A stretch of DNA of 64,000 bases from Kolteria novifilia (GCA_007748055.1 CP036279.1:4154001-4218000); one strand, 5' to 3'. Positions 43,886-53,900 are shown, counted from the stretch's first letter. Numbers and translations are program-made. The notes: a model not told the origin generated them from the sequence alone.

Positions 43886-46800
43886 CTAGTTCCGGACCGG
43901 CTCGGTGCCTTGCAGGTAGGCGAACAAGTCGAGGATCTGCTGGTCGGACATCTTGTCGAGCAGTCCCTCGGGCATGATCGAAACCGAGGAGGCGGCGATT
44001 TCGTCGATATCTTCGCGAGGCAGAACGACGCGGGTCCCTTCGGGAGTACTCAGCGTGATCGATGCCGGCGTGTCTTCCACGACCACGCCCGCGAGAACTT
44101 GGCCGTCGCTCGTGACGACTTTGTAGCTCGTGAACTCCTCGCGAATCGCCAAACTCGGGTCGATCACCGCGGGGATCATGAAGTCGAAGTTCCCTCGTTC
44201 ATAACCGGTGAGGTTTGGCCCGACTTGTCCCCGGTCCTGAAAGAGCGTGTGGCACTTGGCGCAGTTCTCCTTGAAGAGATGTCGGCCCGACGTTCGATCG
44301 CCCTTGTCGATCGCTTTCGCCAATAGGGTTCTCACCTCCTTGACGCGAGCGTTCTTCTCTTCGGAACTCGGCGTGAGCTTGCCCCAGTGCTTGGTCACCG
44401 CCTCGTCGATCGAGGAATCGCCAAAACCTTTCAACTGAAGCAGATGGGAGACCGCGACCGAACTCGGCTTCACGCTTCCGGTCTCGACGGCGGCAATCAG
44501 TTCCTTGCCCCACTCGGGTCGACTGACGAGAATGCTGAGCGCTTCGTCGCGCGGAGCCCCCTCCTTGGTCGCGACCAGTTCGACGAGCCGGCCGGGAATC
44601 CGCGGATCCTGGTAACGCCGCAAGGACGTCAGGACGCTTTGCCTGAGCTTGGAAGACTTCTCGGACTCGAGCAGTTCCAGAAGAATGGGCACGACTTTGG
44701 GCTCGCGCTGCTCCGCGAAGAGATCGAGCAGGGAAAGACGATTGGCGAGCGGCGCCTTGCCATCCTTGAGAATCTTGACCGCCGCGTCGATCGCATCCTC
44801 GCTCCCCAACCGGCAACGCAGCCGAATCAGGTTGAGACTGGGCGTTCCCTGTTGCCACCGCTTCGCAAGTGCCTCGTCGAGCGACGACGGCGTTTCGGTG
44901 ATCCGGTTGCCAGCGAGTCCCTCCTCCATCCCGTTGATAATTCGTTCCGAGGACTTGTTGTCGGGTGCCAAGGCCAACAGGCGAGCACACGTTTCCAAAC
45001 CAGACATCGAGCGTTCCGCGGCATAGCGCTGTCCCAAGCGACCGATCACTTGCTCCCGAATGAGCGGCTGTTGCCAACGAGCCGGATCCTGCAACAGAGC
45101 GATCACCCCTTCACGGTCGGTCGAAGCCTTCTCCTCGAGCGCCCACCAAAGCAGGAGTGGCAAGTGGGGATCTTTCGCGAGTTCATCACGGGAAAGCATC
45201 GTCTCGATAATCGGCAGCGCGATCGACGACGGCAGGCGCTTGGCGGTGCTGGCCAACTGCGACAAGACTTCCGGATCTTTCTCCGTTTCGGCGATCGTCA
45301 CCAAGCGTTTCTCATGCGAAGAGGTCGTCGTGTTGTCGTCGCCCAACAAGCGAATCGTCCAGCGTCGCACGTGCGGATCGCGGTGCTTGAGACCCTCAAG
45401 GGCGAGGGCCTCGTCAAAGGCCCCGATCTGGTAGAGGGCCCAGAGGGCTTCAAGGGCAGCTTGGTCGTCGTCGCCGGCCATGAGCTTTTTCAGCGACGGA
45501 ATCACCGACTGGTCTTTGCGATCGCCGAGGAGTCGCAGCGCCGTCTGACGATGCCACTTGTTGGGATGCGAAAGGGTTCGAACGAGTTCCTCGCTCGACT
45601 TCGACCCGAGATCGACCTTGGGATACGCCTTCTTCTTGGCGTCACGAATCCGATAGATCCGCCCACGTGCCCGGTCCCAGGTGTCGCGCGGATCGACGTG
45701 TGTCAGCCGGGTGTCGTACCAATCGGCAAGGTAGACCGCCCCGTCGGGCCCCGCCTTGATGTCGACGGGACGAAACCACTGATCCTTGCTCTCGACCAGG
45801 TGACCGAAGTCCTTTGTTTGGAAGGTCGAGCCCAAGCCATCCCGATTGCTGACGGCGACATAGTGGTGAAGCGGGACGGGAGCGATGATCGTATTGCGAT
45901 AGGCTTCCGGCAACGAGTCCCCCTCGTAGACCACGATGGTGTGACTGAAGCGTTCGGCGGGCGCGTGCTTCATCGCCTCGAAAAACCCGAAGGCGTTGGG
46001 GTTGGTCAGCGGGCCATGCTTTCCCCAGCTCTTGCGGTAGTAGCCCCCCTGGACGTAGTGGAAGCCGCGGGTGTTGCCGCCGTTATGTCCCGAGAAACAG
46101 CGTCCCTTGGCGTCGAACTCGACACAAAAGGTGTTACCGCCCCCTTCGGCGAAGACCTCGAACCGTTTGGTCGCGGGATCGTAGCGCCAGATCGCCTGGC
46201 CTTTGAAGTGAACGCCCTCGTCATCGATGCCCGGTCGCTTGACCGTGGCCCAAACCGTACTCCCCTGCGCTCCGTAGAGCCAGCCGTCCGGGCCCCATCG
46301 CAGACTGTTGGCGACGGCGTGGGTGTCCTCCAACCCAAAGCCCGCTAGATGGACTTCGGGGTCTCCATCGGGCACGTCGTCGTTGTTCTTATCGGGGTAG
46401 AACAGCAGATAGGGAGGATTGAGCACCCAGACCCCACCACGTCCGCGAGCCATGCTGGTGGCGATGTTCAGTCCGTCGACGAAGGTCTTGTGGTCGTCGT
46501 AGATTCCGTCGCCATCCGTGTCCTCGTGGATCGTGATCTTGTCGGCTCCGGGGGTGTGGTTGGGCGGCGGCGAAGGGACGCGATCGAATTGGGCTCGCAA
46601 GTGCTTGTCGTAGCTGGTGATCTTCAGTCCCTCGGGGAACGGATACTGCAAGTACTGCATGACCCACATCCGGCCCCGTTCATCGAAGTTCAAGAAGACC
46701 GGCTGGCGAACATCCGGCTCATGGGCCGCGACGTCGACAGCGAGTCCGTCCATCAACGTGAAGGATTCGTGGGTCTCCTCCGGCGACTTCGGCTCGATGG

Positions 46801-47122
46801 TCATGTCGGAGACGGCTCCCCTCCCCTTGAACGCGTCGGCGTAGTCGCGAACGACATCGTTGGCGAAACGTTCGTCCGGTTTGGCGGGCTCCTTCGAATC
46901 GGTCTCCTCGGGCATCGTCTCCTGAGCGACGACCTCGACGACATCCGACTCCCCCGTCGCTTCCGGAGCGTTCTTCGGAGCTTCCGCCGACGGCGGTGTC
47001 GGCGCCGGTCGGCCACCGCAGCCGGCGATCCCCAGCGGGAGCGTGAGCGAAACGAGCAACAACCATGCGGAATGACTTCCGAGGGAAAGGCTTCGTGGCG
47101 TCGACAAGGGACTCTCCGTCAT
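43886..47122 (-). CDS. PVC-type dehydrogenase lipoprotein with HEAT repeats and C-terminal haem-binding domain
   Basis: The ATG at 47122 gives 1078 residues. An ATG at 47194 is possible. A lipoprotein signal ends in LGIAGCGG. Residues about 100-480 form a six-bladed beta-propeller dehydrogenase (TIGR02604-like: MWVMQYLQYPFPEG, DTDGDGIYDDHKTFVDGLNIATSM, GPDGWLYGAQGSTVWATV, SNRDGLGSTFQTKDFGHL, GPDGAVYLADWYDTRL). Residues about 510-900 are HEAT repeats. The end has one c-type haem site C-A-K-C-H followed by GQVGPNLTGYERGNFDFM and VVTSDGQVLAGVVVEDT, typical for planctomycete haem-binding domains. It probably oxidises a sugar or alcohol in the periplasm and passes electrons to its haem. Lipidation would depend on the lgt product. 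Confidence 0.9.
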   Translation of the reverse strand: MTESPLSTPRSLSLGSHSAWLLLVSLTLPLGIAGCGGRPAPTPPSAEAPKNAPEATGESDVVEVVAQETMPEETDSKEPAKPDERFANDVVRDYADAFKGRGAVSDMTIEPKSPEETHESFTLMDGLAVDVAAHEPDVRQPVFLNFDERGRMWVMQYLQYPFPEGLKITSYDKHLRAQFDRVPSPPPNHTPGADKITIHEDTDGDGIYDDHKTFVDGLNIATSMARGRGGVWVLNPPYLLFYPDKNNDDVPDGDPEVHLAGFGLEDTHAVANSLRWGPDGWLYGAQGSTVWATVKRPGIDDEGVHFKGQAIWRYDPATKRFEVFAEGGGNTFCVEFDAKGRCFSGHNGGNTRGFHYVQGGYYRKSWGKHGPLTNPNAFGFFEAMKHAPAERFSHTIVVYEGDSLPEAYRNTIIAPVPLHHYVAVSNRDGLGSTFQTKDFGHLVESKDQWFRPVDIKAGPDGAVYLADWYDTRLTHVDPRDTWDRARGRIYRIRDAKKKAYPKVDLGSKSSEELVRTLSHPNKWHRQTALRLLGDRKDQSVIPSLKKLMAGDDDQAALEALWALYQIGAFDEALALEGLKHRDPHVRRWTIRLLGDDNTTTSSHEKRLVTIAETEKDPEVLSQLASTAKRLPSSIALPIIETMLSRDELAKDPHLPLLLWWALEEKASTDREGVIALLQDPARWQQPLIREQVIGRLGQRYAAERSMSGLETCARLLALAPDNKSSERIINGMEEGLAGNRITETPSSLDEALAKRWQQGTPSLNLIRLRCRLGSEDAIDAAVKILKDGKAPLANRLSLLDLFAEQREPKVVPILLELLESEKSSKLRQSVLTSLRRYQDPRIPGRLVELVATKEGAPRDEALSILVSRPEWGKELIAAVETGSVKPSSVAVSHLLQLKGFGDSSIDEAVTKHWGKLTPSSEEKNARVKEVRTLLAKAIDKGDRTSGRHLFKENCAKCHTLFQDRGQVGPNLTGYERGNFDFMIPAVIDPSLAIREEFTSYKVVTSDGQVLAGVVVEDTPASITLSTPEGTRVVLPREDIDEIAASSVSIMPEGLLDKMSDQQILDLFAYLQGTEPVRN

Positions 47123-47533
47123 CAAGGAAGGTGGGACAATCGCAGCAAATTTCGGTCGAGGAACCTTTGGCGCGTGGGCTTCTCGTTGGTCCATCGGCGG
47201 TCGTCGGGTACTCCAGCGGCACCAAGCGTGCGGTCTCCAGAAGAACCGAGCCAGGGCTCGGATTCAAGACCTACTCCGCCGCGAACCGTCGCTACCCCGC
47301 CGGCCACTTCCATAGAACGATTCGGTGGGCATGCCGGGAGGCGCGATTCGCCGCCCTTTGTGTTCGGGCCTCGAGAGGGACGTTCCCGAGGTCGCCCATC
47401 GAAGGGGGGCGCCGGCCGGTTGGCGTGAACTCCGCCGGAGACCGCCTAATGTCTCGTGACATCATAGCGAAAGATTCCCCGCGACGGAATCAGGATCTTC
47501 GCCGACTGGCCTGAATTGGGTGTCGTCTGAACC
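47123..47533. other. 411-bp intergenic region, no gene recognised
   Basis: This lies between divergent genes (the haem lipoprotein on minus, and the 31-aa ORF/rlmN on plus). It includes the possible 24-codon N-terminal extension of the lipoprotein. I see no clear promoter or repeat. Confidence 0.4.
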
Positions 47534-47629
47534 ATGCATCAACATCGCTGGACGAGACTGCTGGAACACTGGTGGCCGCTGCTCTTTCTCGCCGCATTGT
47601 TTCTCCTGCTCTTCGCGGCTCTGGGATAG
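47534..47629 (+). CDS. 31-residue single-pass membrane ORF upstream of rlmN
   Basis: The frame ATG...TAG encodes MHQHRWTRLLEHWWPLLFLA followed by ALFLLLFAALG. A short basic, aromatic N-terminus leads into one continuous hydrophobic helix of about 19 residues, ending directly at the stop. It is followed after 7 nt by the GTG of rlmN, a spacing that fits translational coupling. The Shine-Dalgarno is weak (GGGTG about 9 nt upstream). It could be a small membrane protein or a leader peptide. It could also be chance, since only 31 codons are present. Confidence 0.45.
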   Translation: MHQHRWTRLLEHWWPLLFLAALFLLLFAALG

Positions 47630-47636
47630 TCGGCCC

Positions 47637-48767
47637 GTGAACTCCATCCGTCCTGAGGAGCCGGGCTCCTTGACCTTGCCAACGACGAGCATTCACGACA
47701 AATCGGCCCTTGAGCGGGTGCGCCGACATCTCCGGCTCGATCCCCAGGATCTTCGGCGATTCCGCAACGCACTGCTCAAGCACCAGCGCGATGCCGACGC
47801 CGCCCTCGCATTCTTGCCCGAGAGGGCTCGCGACGCCTTCCGCGGCAGCGTCGACATTCACCCACTCGAACTCGTGCGTCGACTCGATTCGGAAGTCGAC
47901 GGCGGCAGCAAGCTCGTCTTCCGCACACGCGCCGGGCTACTCGTCGAGACCGTTCTGCTGCGCATCGCGTCGGGCCGGACGTCGGTCTGTGTCTCCTCGC
48001 AAGTCGGCTGTGCCGCGGCCTGCTCGTTCTGCGCGACCGGGAACATGGGGATCGCCCGCGACCTTCCCTTCGACGAGGTTCTCGACCAGGTGGTGCAGGC
48101 GAACCTAATTCTAAGCCAAGAGAAGCGGCAAGTGCGCAACGTCGTTTTCATGGGGATGGGCGAGCCCTTTCACAACGAAGCCAACGTCCACGCGGCGGTT
48201 GAGGCGCTCGTCGCGCCGGAGGCGTTCGCGCTCTCCCCAAAGCATGTCGTCGTCTCCACCGTGGGCATCCCCGACGCGATGCTTCGTTTCGCGGAGACGA
48301 TGCCCGACGTCCAACTCGCCTTAAGCTTGCACAGCGCCCGGCAACCGGTTCGCGAGTCGATTATCCCCTTGGCAAAGCGACACCCGCTCGACGAACTGCG
48401 CGACGTCATCAAGCAGCTCAACGATCGGAACGTCAGTCGGATGTTGATCGAGTATCTCATGCTCGAGAACGTCAACGATGGTCCGGAGGATCTCGACGCC
48501 CTCATCAACTACCTCAAGGGGCTCGACGTTCACGTCAATCTCATTCCCTACAATCCGATCGCGCAAGCCCCTGGCCTGGCGGGCTCCTCCGAGGAGCGCA
48601 CCACCGACTTCGCGAACGAACTCAAGGAGAAAGGGTTTCGGGTCACGGTTCGCCGATCGCTCGGTGGGGACATCGACGCTGCGTGCGGCCAACTCATCCA
48701 AGAGGGGATGGCCGATGTGATTCGCCTTCGGACACGGGCGAATTCGTGCGGGGATGCGGACGATTGA
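47637..48767 (+). CDS. rlmN: Radical-SAM rRNA adenine-C2 methyltransferase, RlmN family
   Basis: The GTG at 47637 gives 376 residues. The frame is open further up to 47520, but that part overlaps the 31-aa ORF and is not family-like. The radical-SAM cluster is C-A-A-A-C-S-F-C in CVSSQVGCAAACSFCATGNMG, and the preceding Cys in VCVSS matches E. coli Cys118. Other motifs are VVFMGMGEPFHNEANV, VVVSTVGIPDAMLRFAE, LALSLHSARQPVRESIIPL and LIEYLMLENVNDGPEDL. RRSLGGDIDAACGQL carries the methyl-accepting Cys (E. coli Cys355). It methylates A2503 of 23S rRNA and often A37 of some tRNAs. Confidence 0.93.
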   Translation: MNSIRPEEPGSLTLPTTSIHDKSALERVRRHLRLDPQDLRRFRNALLKHQRDADAALAFLPERARDAFRGSVDIHPLELVRRLDSEVDGGSKLVFRTRAGLLVETVLLRIASGRTSVCVSSQVGCAAACSFCATGNMGIARDLPFDEVLDQVVQANLILSQEKRQVRNVVFMGMGEPFHNEANVHAAVEALVAPEAFALSPKHVVVSTVGIPDAMLRFAETMPDVQLALSLHSARQPVRESIIPLAKRHPLDELRDVIKQLNDRNVSRMLIEYLMLENVNDGPEDLDALINYLKGLDVHVNLIPYNPIAQAPGLAGSSEERTTDFANELKEKGFRVTVRRSLGGDIDAACGQLIQEGMADVIRLRTRANSCGDADD

Positions 48768-48779
48768 TCGGCGTGCTCC

Positions 48780-48948
48780 GCATGCCCACGCAAGCGTGAG
48801 TCTTTCCCGCATGCCCATGCAAGCGTGAGCATGGCACCCAAGAGGGCACCCAAGAGGGCACCCAAGAGGGCACCCAAGAGGGCACCCAAGAGGGCACCCA
48901 AGAGGGCACCCAGGAGTCTCTTGGGCAAAGAATCGGCCGATCTGGGCA
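48780..48948. repeat. Palindromic dispersed element, copy 5, with 12-bp tandem array
   Basis: Two GCATGCCCACGCAAGCGTGAG-type units (48780 and 48810) are followed by seven 12-bp units GGCACCCAAGAG at 48833, 48845, 48857, 48869, 48881, 48893 and 48905 (the last GGCACCCAGGAG). The tail TCTCTTGGGCAAAGAATC...ATCTGGGCAC runs into the stop codon of the acidic Trp-motif gene at 48949. Confidence 0.85.
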
Positions 48949-49482
48949 CTAGCGGAGGAAGTCGTCCCAGTGAGGCGAGTCGGACGTCGTGTCCTCGTTC
49001 GATTCGTTGGTTTGGGAGATCGTTTCGGGTTCGGAATGGTGGTCGCCGTGACCGTGGAGCCAACTCGTCCAGTCGCCGAGTTCCGACCCCGTGGTATCAC
49101 GCGTCCCCTCGAGATCCTGAATGACTTGTTCCTCGCGGTGAGGGTCTTGCGCCAAAGCGGAATCTCCCGCGTTCGTGTCGGGACGCAGGGCGATGTGACG
49201 GTCGGCCGGTTTCATCATGCCGACATCGCTCAACCACGTCGACCACTCCGAGTCCTCGTCGGCGTCGCTTAGGGAGTCGCCGTGCCAGTCCGGCTCCTCT
49301 CGCACCCGACGAATCCCACTCATCCGGTTCTCGGTCGTATCGGCAGGTGCTGGAGTGTTCTCCGTCGGCAACTCCACGTAATGCGACACGTGGCTCTCGC
49401 GAGCGGGCTTAACGGCGTCCGGTGAAGGATCCCCTTCCCCCACCCCTTCGAACTCGAGGTGGATCACAGGAATGTCGCTCAT
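48949..49482 (-). CDS. Acidic low-complexity protein with Trp-containing repeats, unknown
   Basis: The protein has 177 residues. GGAGGG lies 4 nt before the ATG, so translation is well supported. There is no signal peptide. The sequence is strongly acidic and polar (many Asp, Glu, His, Ser, Thr), and likely disordered. Three short motifs stand out near the second half: DSEWSTWLSDVG, LGDWTSWLHGHGDHH and SPHWDDFLR at the very C-terminus, a pattern of W-x-x-W/F-L. These could be short linear motifs that bind one partner several times. No family is recognised. The stop codon touches a dispersed repeat. Confidence 0.6.
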   Translation of the reverse strand: MSDIPVIHLEFEGVGEGDPSPDAVKPARESHVSHYVELPTENTPAPADTTENRMSGIRRVREEPDWHGDSLSDADEDSEWSTWLSDVGMMKPADRHIALRPDTNAGDSALAQDPHREEQVIQDLEGTRDTTGSELGDWTSWLHGHGDHHSEPETISQTNESNEDTTSDSPHWDDFLR

Positions 49483-49790
49483 GATCCCTCCACCGATCCT
49501 GCTCGCAGACCGCCCACGGCAACGTGTCCTGGCTTCACCATCCGCGACGACTCGCCCTGAACCAAGGGGATGCTTCCTACGAGGAGTTTAGCCATATCGA
49601 CCAGGCGGCGTGTGTGAATTTGATGAATGAGAACCGGCGGGAGGAGGTGGACGAACATTGCCCCTGGGCAAACGCGTTAACGTAGGCGCGAAGTTTCAGT
49701 GAAGATGCCAACCTTACCACGAACTAGACGCTGCGATCTCCTCCACCCTTGCTACAACGAATGGTCGCGAGGTATCCAGGGAGAAAGCGG
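49483..49790. other. Intergenic region between divergent genes, no gene recognised
   Basis: This should contain promoters for the acidic protein (minus) and the RND operon (plus). A candidate -10/-35 pair cannot be named with confidence. No repeat family is seen. Confidence 0.4.
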
Positions 49791-50963
49791 ATGCGTCCGA
49801 AACCCAGAGCCTATCGACCCCACCTGTCGCTCGTCGCGTGCTGCCTCTCCCTTTCGGCATGCGCCGTGTCGAAGGCACCCACCAAGGTATCCAAACCCGT
49901 TCCTGTTGCCGTCGCCAGCGTGAGCGTCCGTCACGTCCCGCTCGTCCAGCGCTATGTCGGTCAAGTCGATGCCTATCGCTCGGTCGAACTGCGAGCGCGC
50001 GTCGCCGGCGAGCTGACTCGCGTCCACTTTCAACAAGGCCAACTCGTCTCCAAGGGTGACCTGCTGATCACGATCGATCCCTCCCAGTATCGGGCGAAAC
50101 TCGCCCAGGCCAAAGCCGACCTCGAGACCGACCTCGTCAAAGCGGGAACGGCCAACCGGGAACTCAAGCGCTACACCCAGCTCTTCAACCATCGCTCCAT
50201 CAGTCCCCAGCTCTTCGACGAGAAAGTCAAGGAAGCCAACGCCCTGGAATCGACGATCCAAGCCGAACGAGCGGAAGTCGAACTCGCGCAATTGAATCTC
50301 GACTACTGCTTCCTCCACGCTCCCGTCACTGGCGTTGTCGGTGAATATCTCGTCGACGAAGGCAACTTGGTCGACGCCTACCAGCCGCAACCGCTCGCGG
50401 TCGTTCGCCAAATCGAACCAATCTACGTCAACTTCGCGATCCCGGAACGGCGTCTCCCGTCGGTCTTCGAGGCGATGTCCCGCGGAACCCTGCCGGTCAC
50501 CGCCGTCATCAACAACACGCTTCGCGAGCGCGGAGTGCTGACCTTCCGCGACAACACCGTCGATCCCGCGACCGGTACATTGATGCTCCAAGCGACCTTC
50601 GCCAACGCCGATCGCCACCTTTGGCCGGGCCAGTTCGTCGACGTCTATCTCACCCTCGAGGAGCTTCCCGACGCCCACACGATTCCTTTCCGCGCCGTGA
50701 TGGAGGGTCCCAAGGGCCCCTATGTCTTCGTCGTGGATGGTAAACGCGTCGCGATTCGGACGATTCAAACCGGCGAGCGCCTCGACGAGGGGGAGAACGT
50801 GGTCGTTTCCTCGGGGCTCAAGCCCGGGGAAACGGTCGTCGTCCGTGGCCAGCTCTCCCTCAGCAAGAACACTGAGGTCGCCGTCGTCGAACGGACCGAA
50901 GTCACCGATGCGATCGCCTCGACAGGGACCGCGCCAACGCCCGCCAAGGATCCCCCTCGGTGA
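49791..50963 (+). CDS. RND efflux membrane-fusion lipoprotein (AcrA/MexA-like)
   Basis: The ATG at 49791 gives 390 residues and starts the lipoprotein signal RPHLSLVACCLSLSACAVSK, with a likely lipobox Cys at L-S-A-C. MFP features are VGQVDAYRSVELRARVAGELTRVHFQQGQLVSKGDLLITID (first lipoyl half) and a helical hairpin at about 95-165. The second lipoyl half (FLHAPVTGVVGEYLVDEGNLV), a beta-barrel (FRDNTVDPATGTLMLQATFANADRHLWPGQFVDV) and a membrane-proximal domain then follow. It links the permease to the outer-membrane factor in the periplasm. Its TGA overlaps the GTG start of the permease gene, so the two are translationally coupled. Confidence 0.92.
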   Translation: MRPKPRAYRPHLSLVACCLSLSACAVSKAPTKVSKPVPVAVASVSVRHVPLVQRYVGQVDAYRSVELRARVAGELTRVHFQQGQLVSKGDLLITIDPSQYRAKLAQAKADLETDLVKAGTANRELKRYTQLFNHRSISPQLFDEKVKEANALESTIQAERAEVELAQLNLDYCFLHAPVTGVVGEYLVDEGNLVDAYQPQPLAVVRQIEPIYVNFAIPERRLPSVFEAMSRGTLPVTAVINNTLRERGVLTFRDNTVDPATGTLMLQATFANADRHLWPGQFVDVYLTLEELPDAHTIPFRAVMEGPKGPYVFVVDGKRVAIRTIQTGERLDEGENVVVSSGLKPGETVVVRGQLSLSKNTEVAVVERTEVTDAIASTGTAPTPAKDPPR

Positions 50964-53900
50964 GCGTTTCGGAACTCTTCATTCGTCGACCGGTAATGAC
51001 GTGCCTGATCATGGCCGGGATGGTCTTCTTTGGCATCTTCTCCTATCTGCGTCTGCCGATCGCCGACCTTCCCGTTATCGACTATCCGACCATCGAGGTT
51101 CTCGTCGCGTATCCGGGCGCCAGTCCCGACCGAATGGCGTCGCTGTGCGCGGCTCCCCTCGAACAGCAATTGACGATGATCCCCGACTTGCAGTCGATGA
51201 CGTCGCGCAGCACGCAAGGACAAACGGAGATCAACCTCCAGTTCGGCCTCAATAAGAAGATGGAGCAGGCTTCGGTCGACGTGCAAGCCGCCGTGCAGCG
51301 GTCGTTGAACGATCTTCCCGCCGACTTGCCGGCGCCGCCGCAATACTACAACGTCAATCCGACCGAGTATCCGATTCTCTACATCACCCTCACGTCGGAG
51401 ACGTTGCCACTGACCAAAGTGTGCGACCTCGCCCGACTGGTCGTCGCCAATCGCTTCGAGCGACAGCCAGGGGTGGCCCAAGTCCAGTTCTACGGCGAGC
51501 GCCGCCACGCGGTGCGCGTTCAGCTCGACCCGCGGAAGTTGGCCGTTCGGCAACTCGGCATCAACGAGATCATGGAGAGCCTCGCCGAGGCGAACACAAT
51601 GTTGCCGACCGGCCAGTTGAAAGGAAAGATCACTTCCCCGATCCTCAGTAGTGACGGCGAACTCGACACCGCCGAGCGTTTCGCCCGCACAATTGTCGCC
51701 TACCAGGACGAAGCGCCCATACGGGTTGGGGATCTCGGACGCGTCATCGACAGCGTCATCAACGACCAAACCGAGTGCTGGTTCAATCACCAACCTTGCG
51801 TCACCCTCGGCGTGCAACGCGAGGCGGGAGCCAACACCCTCAGCATCATCGAGGGCATCAAGACGATGCTTCCCGAGATCGAAGAGGAGCTTCCCGCCGG
51901 GGTCAACATCATCATCAGCGGCGACGAGTCGGTCTCCATCCGGCAGTCGATGGTCGACCTGAAGCTCACCGTCATCGTGGCGATCATCATGGTCGTTCTC
52001 TTCATCGCGCTATTTCTTCAGCGCCCGGCGGCGACCTTCATCAGCGCGACCGCGATTCCCTTCTCGTTGGTGTGCACCTTCGCATTCATGGAACTGCTCG
52101 GCTTCAGCCTCGACAATCTCTCGATGATGGCGTTGACCCTCTCGATCGGATTCGTGGTCGACGACGCGATCGTCATGCTCGAAAACATCGTTCGCCACAT
52201 CGAGATGGGAAAGGGGCGACTTGAGGCAGCGGTCTCCGGCTCGAATCAAATCACGCTGACCCTCGTGTCGATGACCCTGTCGCTGTGTATCGTCTTCGTG
52301 CCGATTCTCTTTCTCTCGGGGCTATTGGGGCGGCTGCTCAACGAGTTCGCGTGGACGATCGTGATCACGATTCTCATCTCCGGCTTCGTCTCGATCAGCC
52401 TGACGCCGATGCTTTGCAGCCGCTTTCTGCGAACGACGACCAGGGAGAACCGCCTCCCCATCCGCGACCATCGCCACCAGCCGAATGCCCGCGGGAAGTT
52501 TCGCGTCTTCCTCAACATCTACGAGTGGCTCCTACGGCGAACGATTCATCATCCGGTCGTGACAATGATCATCGCGGCCCTGACCCTCGCGTGGACGATT
52601 CACCTCTTCATCATCATCCCGAAGGGCTTCGTCCCCGATGAGGATCTGGCGAAACTCCACGGCTTCACCGTCAGTCGTACCGGAACGTCGTTCGAGGAGA
52701 TGACTCGGCTTCAGCAACAAGTCATCTCCGTTCTTCTCGACGACCCCAACGTGTCGACGATCGCCAACTACGTCGGCAACGATGGAATCACCTGCATGGG
52801 GACGCTCTACATGAATCTCATCCCGCGCTCGCAGCGTTCGATGACGATCCAAGAAGTCGCCGAGTCCCTTCGAGAAAAGGGCAACACGGTTCCCGGCATC
52901 GAGGTCTTCCTTCGCATTCCTCCGACCATTCCGATCAACACCACGATCTCAAAGGCCTCCTATCAGTATGAACTCACGGCCAACAGCACCGACCGACTCT
53001 ACCCGACCGCGACGAAGTTGCTGGACGCCATGAAACAGATCCCCGAGATTCAAGCGGTCTCGAGCGAACTCTATCTCGACAACCCGACCCTGAAGATCAC
53101 CATCGACCGCGAACGCGCCGAACGACTCGGCGTCTCCGCCGCCGACATCCAAAGCACGCTCGATAGCGCCTTCTCGAGCCGACTGGTCAATCGAATCTAT
53201 GGGCCAAGTCTCGTCTACCAGTTGCTCATCGAAGTAATGCCCGAGTTCCAGGAGGATCCCGCCTCCCTCGAGCTCCTCTATGTCGAGTCCGACGACGGTC
53301 GCCTCGTTCCGCTCGACGCGGTCGTCCACGTCGAGAAGTCAAGAGGCCCCCTCATCGTCGATCAGTCGGGAGGCGTTCCCTCGGTGACCATCTCGTTCGA
53401 GGTTCCCGAGGACGTGGCGCTCTCCGACGCGATCGACAAAGTCGAGATGGTGGCCGACGAGCATCTCGGCGACGGCGTGACCGGCAGGTTCCAAGGGACC
53501 GCCCAGGCATTTCGCGACTCGCTGACCAGTTTTCAAATCCTCATCGTCCTGTCGCTGGTCCTCGTCTATATCTTGCTGGGCACGCTCTACGAGAGTTTCT
53601 TCCACCCGCTGACGATCCTCTTCGGGCTCCCCTCGGCGGCGATCGGCGGCCTATTGACCCTCTTTCTCTTCGGCTACGAACTCGACTTCTATGGCTTCCT
53701 CGGGATCGTGATCCTGATTGGCATCGTCAAGAAGAACGCCATCATGGTCGTCGACTTCGCCCTCGAGGCAATTCGCTCCAACCCCGAGCACTCTCCGACC
53801 CGAGCCGCCTTCCAGGGCTCCGTCGAACGCTTCCGCCCCATCATCATGACGACCGGCTGCGCGATCGCCGGAGCCCTCCCCATCGCCTTGGGATTCGGAG

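Noticed and set aside
44387-46348. 653-codon plus-strand ORF
   Set aside because: It is antisense to the haem lipoprotein gene, whose minus-strand product has propeller, HEAT and CxxCH features.
47520-47636. Upstream start for rlmN with a Cys-rich 39-residue extension
   Set aside because: The extension has no family similarity and overlaps the 31-aa membrane ORF in another frame. The GTG at 47637 fits the family better.
48833-48916. Possible protein-coding repeat (12-bp units open in several frames)
   Set aside because: The open frames consist only of the repeat (for example Pro-Lys-Arg-Ala units). The same element occurs in non-coding places, so no gene is claimed.
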